A DNA stretch of 64,000 nt, from contig NC_052409.1 of NCBI RefSeq assembly GCF_009389715.1, positions 2,148,001-2,212,000 on the forward strand. The letters are read 5' to 3'. The notes beneath the pieces were generated by a model. The model was not told the origin of the DNA, searched no databases, and worked only from the letters and a program-made list of their open reading frames with translations. The translations under genes were made by a program, and so were the position numbers. Below, one piece after another: positions 33,374 to 45,085 of this stretch; within the stretch, counting starts at the first letter, position 1, and every line of letters begins with the position of its first letter. This stretch comes from Phoenix dactylifera. Lineage: Eukaryota; Streptophyta; Magnoliopsida; Arecales; Arecaceae.

Positions 33374-35364
33374 ATGGCTCTCCTTCTCCCATCACTTCTT
33401 CTCCTCTTGCTACATTGGAGCAATGCTCAGCCCTCCCCTGGATACTATCCAAGCCACGGGTTGAGCCCCCTGAGGTTTTATCATGGGTTTAACAACCTTT
33501 GGGGTCCTGAGCATCAGTACGTCTCCGGAGACCAGTCCTCAGTGACAATATGGCTTGATAGGAACTCGGGTCTATTTCTATGAACCTTTTTTCTAGTACT
33601 TCATTCTATCTGGAGTTAATTTCTCATGATCTTAGTTCTTATGTTCACTAAAATCAGGAAGTGGATTTAAGTCCAATCGCCCATTTCGTAGTGGATATTT
33701 TAGTGCTTCAATCAAGCTCCAGGCTGGCTACACTGCAGGAGTCATCACTGCCTTCTATGTGAGGAACCTTAAACTCATTACATGTGTGACTATCTCTGTG
33801 TTTCAGCATAGATCTATAAAGTTTTTTTTTTTATGATTAGTGATTAATATAGACATCGATGCAATTGTCGCTATAATTCAACACTTCTCTTGTTGTGCCG
33901 TGGTATTCTAGCTTTCGAACAATGAAGCACACCCCAGGTTCCATGATGAGGTCGATGTCGAGTTCCTAGGGACGACACCAGGGGAGCCATACACCCTGCA
34001 GACTAATGTGTACATCAGAGGGAGCGGAGATGGAAGGATCATCGGTAGGGAGATGAAGTTTCATCTGTGGTTCGACCCAACCGCTGGATTTCACAACTAT
34101 GCCATACTCTGGAGTCCTAGAGAGATCATGTAAGCATCACAATTTATTGGAGTTCATCTTTACTATTGGGCTTAAGAATGATGCAAGGATAGCCAGATCT
34201 AACTTGATAACATGGGAAGCAAAGAAGCCAACTTAATTGCCGTAACAATCCAAGGAGAAGCCATCGAATGTATTCCATCACATCTGCACAACATTGGCAT
34301 GGCTTTTACTGGAACTAATTTTACGTTCTTTTTAATGTTACTAGATTTATTGATTCACCTTCAGCAGCAGCTTTGATCCAAACTCCATTTGTTGGCCAAT
34401 TGATATCTCTTTTTATTATTACATGTAACAAAATCGAGAAAAACGAATGCATTCAGTAATTGGCCAAGAAGTGGACGTTTTGATCGAAGCCACTGTTGAA
34501 CATAAATTTATGATTTCTGCGGAACATAACAACTCTGTCTGTGTTCATGAATACTGGCAAGATGTGCAAAGGCCGTGCACAGGATAGATATCGGTAATAA
34601 AGAAGGCCTAGATGTTTTACTGAATGGACCGAGCCTTGTTAAGGTATAGTTCGTGCAAGGAGATGCGTACAATAAGGAAGGGAATATGTTATGTTTAACC
34701 TGCTAACAACCTTCAACTCATACAACAACAACAACAACAACAAAAAAAAAGATTTTTGAACATAGAAATGTGTTATGGAAGGAGAATAGAGCTGCTGACT
34801 GAATCGCCTCTTTTGCTACTGATCATGCTGAACAAATTTTTTAGACTCACTTTGTATCTATTCCTCCATCTCTATGGAGTATTTTGTCCCTTGACTCACT
34901 AAGCAGTGCTCACACGAGACTAATGTAAGCTGACAGTGTACAAAAAAAAAAATTTAGAAATTATTAGTGAAGGGTTGAGACTAATATTAAATCATGACAG
35001 ATTCTATGTAGACGATGTACCAATACGCCGATATCCGAGAAAGAGTGCGCACATATTTCCTCTCCGGGCGATGTGGCTGTATGGCTCCATCTGGGACGCA
35101 TCGTCATGGGCAACTGATGACGGCAAATACAAAGCCGACTACCGCTATCAGCCATTCGTCGCGAGGTTCACGAGGTTCGTCGCCCATGGGTGCTCCGCCT
35201 ACGCCTCGCCCAGCTGCCGCCCAGTGCGCTCCTCGCCATTCGGCGTCGGGCTCAGCTCCCAGCAGTCCATGGCCATGCGCTGGGTCCAGAAGCATTACAT
35301 GATCTACAACTACTGCCTGGATCCCAAGAGGGACCATTCCTTGACGCCTGAGTGCTGGAACTGA
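33374..35364 (+). CDS. XTH32: xyloglucan endotransglucosylase/hydrolase, XTH31/32 type
   Basis: Exons 33374-33569, 33658-33758, 33912-34129 and 35001-35364, with phases 1, 0 and 2 closing, give 292 residues. A Leu-rich signal peptide ([18 protein letters not shown], likely cut before QPSPG) sends it to the wall. The GH16 catalytic motif [10 protein letters not shown] is at residues 110-119, with E112 as nucleophile and E116 as acid/base. The following segment [14 protein letters not shown] then RIIGRE is the extended loop of clade III-A, whose members mostly hydrolyse xyloglucan rather than transfer it. The C-terminal XET_C domain has four Cys ([24 protein letters not shown]). The enzyme cuts or rejoins xyloglucan during wall growth. 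The first donor (GG|GTCTAT) is weak but required by phase and homology. Intron 3 (871 bp) carries a LINE tail. The symbol is by closest family resemblance. Confidence 0.95.
34736..34952 (+). mobile_element. LINE tail inside XTH intron 3
   Basis: Plus-strand reading near 34770-34930 gives [19 protein letters not shown] and [14 protein letters not shown], matching the end of the RNase H domain of plant L1-type LINEs (xREANRAADWxAS). Stops replace Trp twice. The copy ends in an A run at about 34940-34951. A CAA microsatellite (about 34722-34742) lies at the left edge. It is a short, dead, 5'-truncated copy in the same orientation as the gene. Confidence 0.65.
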
Positions 35365-35477
35365 TCTACTTGTTTCCTGATACGCTTCACTCCTCTATGG
35401 AGTATGGGGTTGTCTATCTCTAAAAGTATTTTAGGGGAGGATCCTTGCCCACTGCATTTTTTCTGTCAAATACTAGA

Positions 35478-35503
35478 GCCTGCCTGCCTGCCTGCCTGCC
35501 TGC
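35478..35503 (+). repeat. (CCTG)n microsatellite in the XTH 3'UTR
   Basis: About six GCCT/CCTG units lie between the XTH stop codon and its poly(A) signal. Confidence 0.9.
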
Positions 35504-35579
35504 CCTTTTCTACCCTTATCAGAGCCTAGATATTGTGTGCCTTGTGTAACTATTGCCTCGCTTTAATTGTATGTGGTGA

Positions 35580-35585
35580 AATAAA
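35580..35585 (+). terminator. poly(A) signal of the XTH gene
   Basis: AATAAA 216 bp after the stop codon, within a T/G-rich 3' context. Confidence 0.5.
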
Positions 35586-36122
35586 TAGTGGAAAGTCTGG
35601 ATAGTGGCTCTGGGAACGGGAGAGGGACGGGGGATGTGATCGTGGGATGGGATGGGAACTGTGGAAGATGTTTCGTTGGTTTGTCCTCTCCATCTGTTGG
35701 GTCACAAGGAAGGAAACGGGACGCGGATGGGAATTGTGTGATGTGACATAAAGATTATTACCCTTGCGTGCCGACGTCGATCCATTTCTTTTCATCGGAC
35801 ATCTTATTTGTGAAGTAGTCAGGTAAATTGATGGGCGGACTGTGGATAAGGATTAGAGTAGTTCCGAGCTCTACGAGCTGACAGTATACGTTGATACGTT
35901 TGATAGAAAACTGAACCGCAGTGATCAATAGTTGACGGACGAAAGAACTCATTAAATAAGTGCATGAAATGGGGACTATCATTCAATGCAAGGAGCACTG
36001 AATTCACCAGCTCCTTTCAGTCCTACATGGCAAGAGGAGATTGGTGGGCTTTCTAAGAAGAACGAGTGGCTCAATCGACTCAAATAGTTAAACTGACATT
36101 CTGATCGAGGTCATTTGCACCC
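35586..36122. other. intergenic DNA
   Basis: No gene. Short minus-strand frames are not recognisable. Confidence 0.45.
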
Positions 36123-36130
36123 CTATATAA
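36123..36130 (+). promoter_or_regulatory. TATA-like site in a palindromic context
   Basis: CTATATAAGGG in the near-palindrome ACCCCTATATAAGGGT, about 70 bp upstream of the 69-bp array. Such a site suits an LTR promoter in plus orientation, but no LTR boundaries could be defined. Confidence 0.3.
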
Positions 36131-36198
36131 GGGTGGACCCTTCTGTTAGTGCTTGAACCTTTAGCGCAGAAAGAGGGGAGGAGGGGATAACATCTTTT

Positions 36199-36540
36199 GC
36201 TTGCGGAGTTTTCGACCTGAAAAGGTTGATTGGCATACTAAGCCTTCAGCGCGGGACTTGGTCTTCTGCTTGAGTTATTTTTGACCTGAAGAGGTCGATT
36301 CACATACTAAGCTTTCGGCACAGAGGCTGGTCTTTTGCCTGGATCGTTTTCAATCTTAAGAGGTCAGTTGACACACCAAGCTTTCGATGCGGGAGGTGGT
36401 CTCCTGCTTGGGCTGTTTTTGACTTGAAGAGGTCGGTTGGCACACCAAGCCTTCGGCGTAGGGGCCGGTCTCCTGCTTGGGCCGTTTTCTACTTGAAGAG
36501 GTCGGTTGGCACGCAGGCCTTTGGCGCGGGTGTTGGTCTT
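36199..36540 (+). repeat. tandem array, five units of 69 bp
   Basis: Units start at 36199, 36268, 36337, 36406 and 36475, each exactly 69 bp after the last; the final unit is slightly short. Each begins GCTTG or GCCTG, carries a TTTT-rich step, a small inverted repeat of the type GACCTGAAGAGGTC, then GGCACACCAAGCCTTCGG and GGTCTCCT. Similarity between units is roughly 75-85 percent by eye. The GC content is higher than that of its left flank. Confidence 0.92.
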
Positions 36541-38385
36541 ATCATCTCTAGACTACGGTCCTAGAGGCATCTCTAGACTAAGGTCCTAGAGAAATTCTAA
36601 GTGGACTCGATCTTCTTCATCTCTGGAGTTTCACTCTTAGAAGGATCCCAAGCTAGCACGGTTTAAGAAGGCCCTAGGCGTCCCTAGGGTGTCTCCTTTA
36701 TTGGGGCCTAGGCATCCCTGGGTGCCCCAGGTCGAATACGGTTGTCATAGTCCGATTTAAAAGACAAATTCAACAAGAGAATTTTTATTAAAAATAAGTT
36801 TGGATTACAATGGGTCTTATTGATAACAAACGCGGAGATTGTTGGAGTTCCACGTCCATGGGATCGGAGCACCGTCGAGGTGCTCCAGCCAGTATATCCT
36901 TGGTCGTACTACTTGATGTCAAGCGGCGCATTCGAGTCAGGACGCAGTCTTCTGCTGGAGACGAAGTGTGTTGCGAAGAGGCGGGCGAGCTGCTCGAAGA
37001 AGTGGATGGACTCTGACCGAAGCCCTAAGAACCAAACCGAGCCGCCTTGTGAAGGATTGCAGGGAAGGTCTTGCAAAGCATGATGTCGGTGGTTCCATAC
37101 AACATTATGAAAGCTTTGAAGCTCTCCAGGTGGTCCAAGAGATCGGTAGTGCCGTTGTATGGCTCCACTTGAGGCATTTTGAACCAAGGCAGGATCGGTT
37201 CCTTCATGATCTGTCTGATAAATAGGGGCTTCGAGGAGAAGTCGAGGTCGTTGTTCAGCCTCAGAGCCTATTTTTTGAAGGCCTGAATCTATTTGCCCAT
37301 CTCCTTGATTCTCCTATCGAGGTCAGTGTCCCGTTGGGGCAGGAGCACTACTAGGCGAACAAGCAAGAGGCTTTGGATGGAGTCTCTGTCGAAATGAGGG
37401 TTTGGAGTAAGTCGTTTTCCATCCCGACGGAGATTGTTCTGCCGGGCATGCTGGCTTTAGCGAGACCACCATGAATCTTGGTGTTGAGAGTGGTAACTGA
37501 TGAGGCACATGTGGTGCATCGGTGATTGAGAGTGGTCGTTGGGCTGGCCGAATTTATGCTGGACCGGCTCCAGTCGTGCCGTTGCCTACTGCCAATCCTG
37601 GATCACCGCGATCAGTGCCTGGACCTATTGAATTAGCAGGTCGAATTGCTCGTTGCCCACAGGCGCAGCGAGTTGTTCCGACAGGGTAGGTTTCAAGCTC
37701 AACAACAAGCCTCGAGAGGTCAGAGCACAACATTGCGAGGCATGTGATGCATCGTGGGCTCCTCGTGATCTTATACTGGTTGTCTCTTCCTTCGTTAGAT
37801 ATCAATGTAGCTGGGATAAGGCCCTTCCTCTACCGCCAACTATTGCCGCCGAATCCAGACCGAGGTTGGAGTTCAGTTTGAACGACCGTGAGGTCGGCTG
37901 TAAGCAAGTTGAGCAGGCTGATGGTGGCGTCGAAAGACAACAGTGTGGAAAGGAGAAATTTTAGCAGAGTGTAGTACTCTGTGTGAAACGAATATCCTAT
38001 CTGAGGTCCCGCAGGACACCCCTTTATATAGGATAGCCGGATTGTCGTTACCTGGGCTAACGTGGCATGCATTGATGGTTAGGTAACGACCGGAGATACA
38101 GCCGCGCGCGACGTGAAGTCAATCTATGTGGGCGGCGTGCGATGCTGGTTGGACGCAGATTGTGGTGTCGCCATGACTGCGGGGTGCCGAGCTGTCGGTT
38201 GTTAGGATTGTCAGTCCTTATTGACACAAGCCGATGAGCTCCTCGATCAGGACCAAAGTCAGATCTTCGGCTGGGGCCGAAGTCGTTTACTTCGGGCAGT
38301 CGGCTCCTCGACCGGAGCCCGAATCGTCTGAGGTCGAAGTTGGTCTTATTCGAAATCAAGGTGTCCAATATTTCTCCCATCAACA
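36541..38385 (-). mobile_element. decayed Ty3/gypsy retrotransposon fragment
   Basis: On the minus strand an LTR (38385 to about 37841) is followed by a primer-site-like TTGGCGGTAGAGGAAGG, a leader, and gag-like sequence around 37290-36900, including MPQVEPYNGTTDLLDHLESF and the AARFGS and SFEQLARLFATHFVSS-type words known from Tat-lineage gypsy gag. I see no pol, and the second LTR was not found. The piece is broken in several places and is old or deleted. The 69-bp array lies just beyond its gag side and may be part of the same element. Confidence 0.7.
37841..38385 (-). repeat. gypsy LTR
   Basis: Starts TGTTGATGGGAG on the minus strand. It contains a TATA signal (CCTATATAAAGGGG in transcript sense, about 38021-38034), and ends just before TTGGCGGTAGAGGAAGG. 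The inner boundary is approximate because no second LTR was found for comparison. Confidence 0.6.
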
Positions 38386-40054
38386 TATCTAATTCCCATA
38401 TGTTGTGCAGGTGGCTCTTTTAAGCAAAATTTCATATTTTTAAGGTTGAGTCTACAGGACGATCTAAACTTATTTAGATACAGGAGTTGAATAAGAATTT
38501 TTCATCCTTCACACGAATCAACCGTTGGATTATCAACCAGCAAATCTGGGCAGGCTAATGAATAATGGAGTTTGGATGTTTTGAGATTTGTCCCGTGGGT
38601 GATCTAACGGTGGATTTGCATGGAGGGAGAGGAATCCTGCTTATGCACAAAAGAAACAACCCTCTCCGGTTGCACCATAGATGGCACCTGCAAGCAATAG
38701 TTCAGTGCAAGTTATAAGTCGATGGTTCTATACATGAGTAGTTTGAGTAGACTACCCATATATAGTGTACGTTGCTAACTCCCTAGGGTGCAGCCCAAGA
38801 AAGACTCTGTACGCACGTTGAGGAAGCAAAATTAGTACCAACTTAGAATATTGATATTATCTAGATTGGCAACATTATGCAAGCGAATTAAGAATAGGAG
38901 GCTTCGAGACTCGCACGTATCACAATAACAACTCTTCCAATGAAAATCAAATTAAACTTGGCATAACTTGATGTTTGGATGCATGGTTTATTAAGAGGCA
39001 AGTATCTGTGGTCCATTCGTCAAGATCTTAACATCATTGTTGTGGACGCCGTTGCCCAATTATTAGATTTCCTTTGTTCCCTAGAAAATTGTTATCTTTT
39101 TTTCGTTTTTCAGTTGAGTTTATCAAAATGCAGGACTTCAAGGATGAGCCTATGAAAAGAAGTGAGAACAAAAGAATAGCAGAATTAAGATTAAAGCAGG
39201 TCATAAATTTCACTAGGTATTATCATTTTTAACTCCCTCTTGGATCAGGAATTCTGTGACAAATTCTTCAAGATCATAACATGTATCATCCCAGTAATCA
39301 CCGAGAAAAAGAGTTAACAAAAATCTCTTCAGCGAGGGTTGATGCTCGCCAGCATGAACCCCACGGGACCTCACAGAGAGAATAGTAGTTGGATGTGTGC
39401 CTCCTGGACTGGACTCCTCACAACATTTTCCTTGAATTTAATGGTACCATCTTTTGGAAAGCTGGGGGGGACCGCTTTATTCTTCTTTATATCCATCATC
39501 GCTCAGAAGATATTTATCTATAGACCAACTCGGGGTGCTTTTCAGGCGATCGTCATCTCGGATCATCTGAAGATTAGCTGTGATGTCAGGGGAAGGCATC
39601 ATCCTTGTCTTTTGACGGATTGATCAGGTGCGCCATTTCATCAAACACCTGGTAGGCGCCATCTCTTATGGCACCCGCCATGTCCGCGGGCTACAACGAT
39701 GAAGGTGAAACCTCCCCCGCGTGTAACAGTTCTTATTTGCACAAATTTTATCGGCACAAAGCCGGATGGTGGCAGCGTTTCTTTGGAAGGTGGCACATGG
39801 CACGTCCTCAAGGGTCCCATTGCTTGTCATACTTGAAAAGCAAGGAATGGTCCTGCCTTCGATAACATCATGATTAGCCCCAGGTACGAAGGCATTCACC
39901 CAAGCAGCATCTGCACTTCGATTTACTTCATATACTTCCTCAAGATTAACTTTAATGATGGAACTAATGATTAGAGAATCTAAAACTCTTGTTTACTTGT
40001 GATGGGTGGGACCCACTTGCATGATGTTGCCGGAGCTGAGGAGAGATTGGGAAG
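38386..40054. other. intergenic DNA
   Basis: Mixed AT-rich DNA with a somewhat GC-richer part at 39330-39900 that has short open frames on both strands but no recognisable domain. It may hold further repeat remnants. Confidence 0.4.
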
Positions 40055-40310
40055 GATCAGTGTATGAGACTAAGATCTTGGAGACCATTAATATTGTGCT
40101 GGAACAGAACTCCAACACAATTGTTAGTTGGGTTGGGCAGCATATCAATCAGACTGAGGGAGCTCACCTACTCTTAATGGACATTTGGAGAATTGGATCT
40201 TCCCTAGCATCATTGGAAGCTATTCATATTTATAGAGAAGCTACTAGTGTAGCTGATTGGACGACAACTTTTAGGGCTAATCTGGCTGAGAGCTTTAGGA
40301 TTCGATCTCC
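40055..40310 (+). mobile_element. LINE RNase H remnant
   Basis: One plus-strand frame reads TIVSWVGQHINQTEGAH, LLLMDIW and IHIYREATSVADW, matching the end of the plant LINE RNase H (TVVSWI, HPLLRDIW, HIYREANSAADW). Upstream RT sequence is absent. The frame is open over a longer stretch (40006-40491), but the ends are not LINE-like. Confidence 0.65.
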
Positions 40311-40489
40311 CCTCTTTTTTGCAATATTTAAGTCTCTAATGCTTCTACTTGTGAGCCGGGGTGGTGTAGAAGGATTCACCTTCCTTCACATGAATCCATT
40401 ACTGGATGGGACAATGGCAGGTTCTAGCAAATGCATGGAGTTTGGAGAGTTTGAGTTTTGTATAGGGTGCGATCGATGGTCAACATGGT

Positions 40490-40769
40490 GAAAGAAGATC
40501 AATCATTCTTCTATGCGAAAGATACAACCTAAACCCTCTGCTTGTATGCATTCAAGGACTTTGTAATTTGCAGTTCCAAAGAAAAAAGAAAATCAGAATA
40601 TATTTTTAATAATTGGGATAATTATTTTGGAGGAAGTCGAGAAAAATTGTATATGAATAGATTTAATACATGACACACCAGCTCAGGACCACAATTGATG
40701 GAATGAATAATGATATTGGACTTCAGAATGTTTTTGTTCTATCATTCTACGTTTGCATGTGGTATCAGA
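40490..40769 (+). mobile_element. possible copia LTR/primer-site fossil
   Basis: At 40756-40769 the sequence CATGTGGTATCAGA repeats the context seen at the end of the intact copia 5' LTR (CATGTGGTATCAGAGC). The upstream AT-rich stretch could be the remains of an LTR, but its left end cannot be placed and no coding part follows. Confidence 0.3.
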
Positions 40770-41134
40770 ATTGGATAGAAACCATGGAATTGCAATTTCC
40801 TAATTAATTTATATCGACAGGGTTGTACCTAATCATATTGTAAAAAGTAAAGGATGGATCTTGAGATGATGGACTGCATGATATATATTCACTTTGTGGA
40901 GATAGATTTGGGAAGAATGTTGGCGTTTGGGTGTAAGTGGTGTCAACAAACTTTTCAGTTTCTTTTTTTTAATTTGATTAAAGATTTTATATTCCTTGCC
41001 CAAACATATTTTAGGAGATGTGTTCTCCAAGTCACAAGTTTGTGATTGGGACAGAAAAAACATGGGAAATGTTAGGTCAAATGAGTAGGTAGTGAAAGAA
41101 AATTTATTTGGGTTGAAACTAGAGCATGCACTGC
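40770..41134. other. intergenic DNA
   Basis: Nothing recognised. Confidence 0.4.
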
Positions 41135-41384
41135 AGAAACTCGAAGATAGTTGCATACTATTCCTTAAGTTAGCAATTTAAACTACAAAATATAATTAAC
41201 TTGCACTATTGTGTAAACTTTCTTACATCGGAAGACCAATCATTCTCATGTTTGGAAACTTGAAGATAGTTGCATAGTGCTTGTATACATTAAGTTAGCA
41301 ATTGAAACTACAAAGCATGATTAACTTGCACTATTTTGTGAACTCTCTTATGTCTGAATATCAAACATCCTCATGTTTCAAAAG
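41135..41384. repeat. tandem duplication, two copies of about 125 bp
   Basis: Blocks GAAGATAGTTGCATA, TTAAGTTAGCAATTxAAACT (41165 and 41290), TTAACTTGCACTATT and CTCATGTTT recur in the same order at an offset of about 125 bp. Several substitutions and small indels separate the copies. Confidence 0.85.
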
Positions 41385-42937
41385 AAAAAACTTCATACTT
41401 TTCAGGTACGTGTATGTCCATGCAAAAAGATACTGACAATTCATCTGAATTCCCATTCTACTGTAACCATCTAAAACAGTACATCTACGGTCACATAAAA
41501 GAAGAAACAAAGAGATTCCATCTGTTTTAAATAAGTGCAACGTAAATTCATCCTAGACAGGTCTTACTATATATTTATGAATATAGGTCTGGTATGATTT
41601 TGTTTGTTGTACTGGCTCAACTCGTGAATTTTATAAGATTTTCAGTCCAATTATTCAGGCAAGTACTAATTTATTTTGTTCTCTACTCTTCAGATCAATA
41701 GTTAGACTTTTAATCTAATGGTGAGGATCATTCTGAATTTCTTTTGCTCTGAGACTTTTTGGGATAGGATGAGGACTTTTGACATTTATATCATATATAT
41801 ATATATATATATATCAATGAAAAAAAGACCTTTAATGGACAAAAAAGACAATTGATATAATAGATTATATCTTTCCAATGGGTTTATTGTGCTTTGATGT
41901 GAATGAAAATAATCCTCTATGTTGTTAGTTCTACTGCCATATTATTGGTAAACTTAAAACATAATCTTTATGGTCTACAATTTTACAAAGTAACTATTCT
42001 CTACATGACTTGTATGTTCATAACATTAGATTCAAGCAACTGATGAAACAAATTCATTATATGTAGTGTCATGTTAACTCATTTGTCATATGCTTTCAAA
42101 GTCCAGAATATTTCAATTATGGGTTATAAAGTTTGCTATCATAATGATAAGTTATAATAGCTGGTTCTTTAAATCTAGTTCAAGCCCTTTACAATTTTGC
42201 ATTGTTTGAGATGCTTTTGCCCTATGGGTTCCCGTTCAGAAACTACACCAGTTGTTTCCATGCCTCTCATGGTTATAAGTCATCCCATTTGCCCAAACCA
42301 CAAAACATTTGTCGAACACCTAGAAAATTAGTTCCCCAAAAATATCCCCTCGTATGCTTCTTCCCCCACCTTATGGCCGTTTATTTTCTTAGCTTTGTTG
42401 TATAAATCCTGTCCTAACCTATTCCTGCATCTATAATTCTATTTTTTGAATGGGATCTTTATCCATGCACACAACTCTGGTAAATAGTAAAAAAATTAAA
42501 TAATAATTTTATTTTTATAATAAAATCAAGATTCGTCATTTCGATGCCAAACTCCACATCAATACTATTTTATTATAGTGTCGGTATATAGTACCATACA
42601 AAATTGCATATCGGTTCAATACCAATATATTATAGTACATCTGATATGGTATGATACCGATCGGCAGGATGAGTTTTGATTAAAATTTTTAGTAATGTCA
42701 TATAGTGGCTACTATTTAGATGGTGGCGATCGTTGTAATGTTATTGTGGCCTATCATCTTTAACCATATGTCAAATATGTTCGAGAAAATTTTAGTACCC
42801 ATTGTCACATCCGAAAGCACGCGTTCTCATAGTGAGAGTCTATTACCTAATCCCTGCCCATCACTAAGGTCCACACGCTTCCGGCCAAAGAAGATCTGAG
42901 GCGGATCTTGGTAGAAAACAATGCTCCATCCCTGATG
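41385..42937. other. intergenic DNA
   Basis: No gene. Contains a short (AT)n at about 41790-41813 and a second patch of GTACC/GATACCG words at 42560-42665. Confidence 0.5.
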
Positions 42938-43210
42938 ATATATAGTAAGTTTGGTGAGATTAGTTAAGGCAAATTGGCGAGGTCCAATTTTATCCAAGCT
43001 AAGGTTAAAATAAGATTGAATATCGATTGGATATTAGTATATCCAAATCTATATCCAAATATATCCAAATATGATATATAGTAAGTTTGGTGAGATTAGT
43101 TAGGGTTGAAATCAGATTGGACATCAATCGGATACTAGTATATTTATATCCATATTTATTTTATTTTACGAATACAGATATGGATACTAATGTTGATCAG
43201 ATGTAAAAAT
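42938..43210. repeat. imperfect tandem duplication, offset 136 bp
   Basis: GATATATAGTAAGTTTGGTG and the following GAGATTAGTTA occur at 42938 and 43074. Both are followed by variants of AGATTGxAxATCxATxGGATA and ATCCAAAT/ATTTATATCC words. The drifting GGATATAGAT-type words continue to about 43500. Confidence 0.75.
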
Positions 43211-45085
43211 TCATATCAATATTTATTTTAAATAGATACATATATAAATCAAATAGTAAAAGTATGAATATAAATACAGATATAAATCAGATAATGATAT
43301 TTTATAACAATGGAATCAAAGATATTACTAAACCGATGATAAATCAATTAGTAGCACATTAAATGAAGCTATAAATAGAACTAAATATTCAAATACAGAT
43401 TGTGTAGTTGTTTATCCACGTCCATATCCAATTTTCTTTGATAAATATGAATATAGATACGGATATTAGTTGGAGGCTCGAATATTCATCTCTATCCAGA
43501 TAGATTTGGATACACAATAGATCGAGATGGACATTATTCAATCTACCTCTAGTTGGAGCTCCACTATGGCACCAGCATTTGGATCACAACCTTCCTTCTT
43601 AGCATCCAACGTTCACCATGGACAGGCAGTCAACAGAAAGACAGACTACTGTCTCAGGTCCTTACAGAAGTCCTGTCTTATTTTTTAAAACCAACCTATG
43701 TAAAAAGGCTAAACCTACCCCTACCCGGGCATGCACTTAATATATGCAATGCCATTTAACTGCACTTCCCCTTAATATGTGGGCCTCTGATGAATGGACA
43801 TGGGTGGTCATACTTTATGTAGCATGGTGAATTTAGATCATGCACTATGTATAGAACCTTTTTTGTTTTGTTTTTATTATTATTATTATACAAAGACTCT
43901 TATTCTTGAGAGCATATAGCTGGCTCTGAAGTCCTCTGTTACTAGGCACAGCCAACATCAGCAATCTAGCTAAGAACTAGATGTTGCCCAAACCATTCAT
44001 CACCTGTAGTAACATCAATGTGCCTGTCATTAAGCCACACCAATTCTAAATCTCATAGGCTAGAGCAATTGTAGGAGATTTTTAGTACTCCTATCTTAAT
44101 AAGCTCCATTTTATTTTAAATTTCACATTTTTAGTGCAGCATACAAATCAAGCAACCAAAGGCTCCTATGCAGATAGCATGTATACATGTAAAAAGCATG
44201 GCATGAATGGCGTATATGAAGCCAACCATCTACATAAAAATAATCGAATTACGCCTTAACCATATAAATAAATCTTCAATGCAAAATTTCCATGCTACGA
44301 ACTTACAAAGATACAATAGCGATTCTCATCTATTGTGTAAGCTTGTACCAATCAAATTCATTATGTACCTTTTTTTATACTGAAATAGATGTATCATACA
44401 GAATGGATATCGATAGCACGGGCCTTCTTAGCTGTATAAATAAATCTTCGATGCAAAATAAATATCGACAATCTTGGTCAGCATTAAGGATCGCAAGCAC
44501 AACAACAAAAAAAATTGTATATATTTAATTTGTTTAAAGCATCACTAAGTAATCTTTCTGGGCTTTGCAGGTATACATGATTAAAATATGAGGAAAAAAT
44601 AAATAATACCCAATTGCAAGATTCCCAAGTATGCTCATCGGCAGGAGACAAGTGATGGTCCACGTCCAAGCCTCCGTATTTGTGGGTCCCTTAGGCCAAG
44701 CAACAAGTGTGGAAACTGGAGAGCAACATGGAGCCCAAGATTCCATAGCCTTGCACTACGTAATATATGACCCCTTAGATGTGCCTCATTAATATATAAA
44801 TCTTACTTTGAACTTGGTAAGAAAGCAACATTAACCGCTTCGGATGCGAGGCCTGTCCTATTCTCCGCCCCTTTTGGTGGTTGCAACAACACCACCTTCC
44901 CTTCTTGCTTTGATCCTTATCTTACCTTGCAATTGTTACAATTAATTTGATCATTGACTTAATTATATTATATAAGATGCAATCAGACTGTATAGAAATT
45001 TGATAAGCGCTGATATAAGCTTCCATGACAGGCCATGGCTCTTGCTCATCAACAACCTTGTTTGCAGGGTATATATTTTAAGTTG
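43211..45085. other. intergenic DNA
   Basis: No gene. A motif TATAAATAAATCTTC followed by ATGCAAAAT is found at about 44264 and 44437, a minor local repeat. Confidence 0.45.

Noticed and set aside
36199-36540. CRISPR-like regular spacing
   Set aside because: The whole 69-bp unit repeats, with no unique spacers, and the genome is a plant's. It is an ordinary tandem array.
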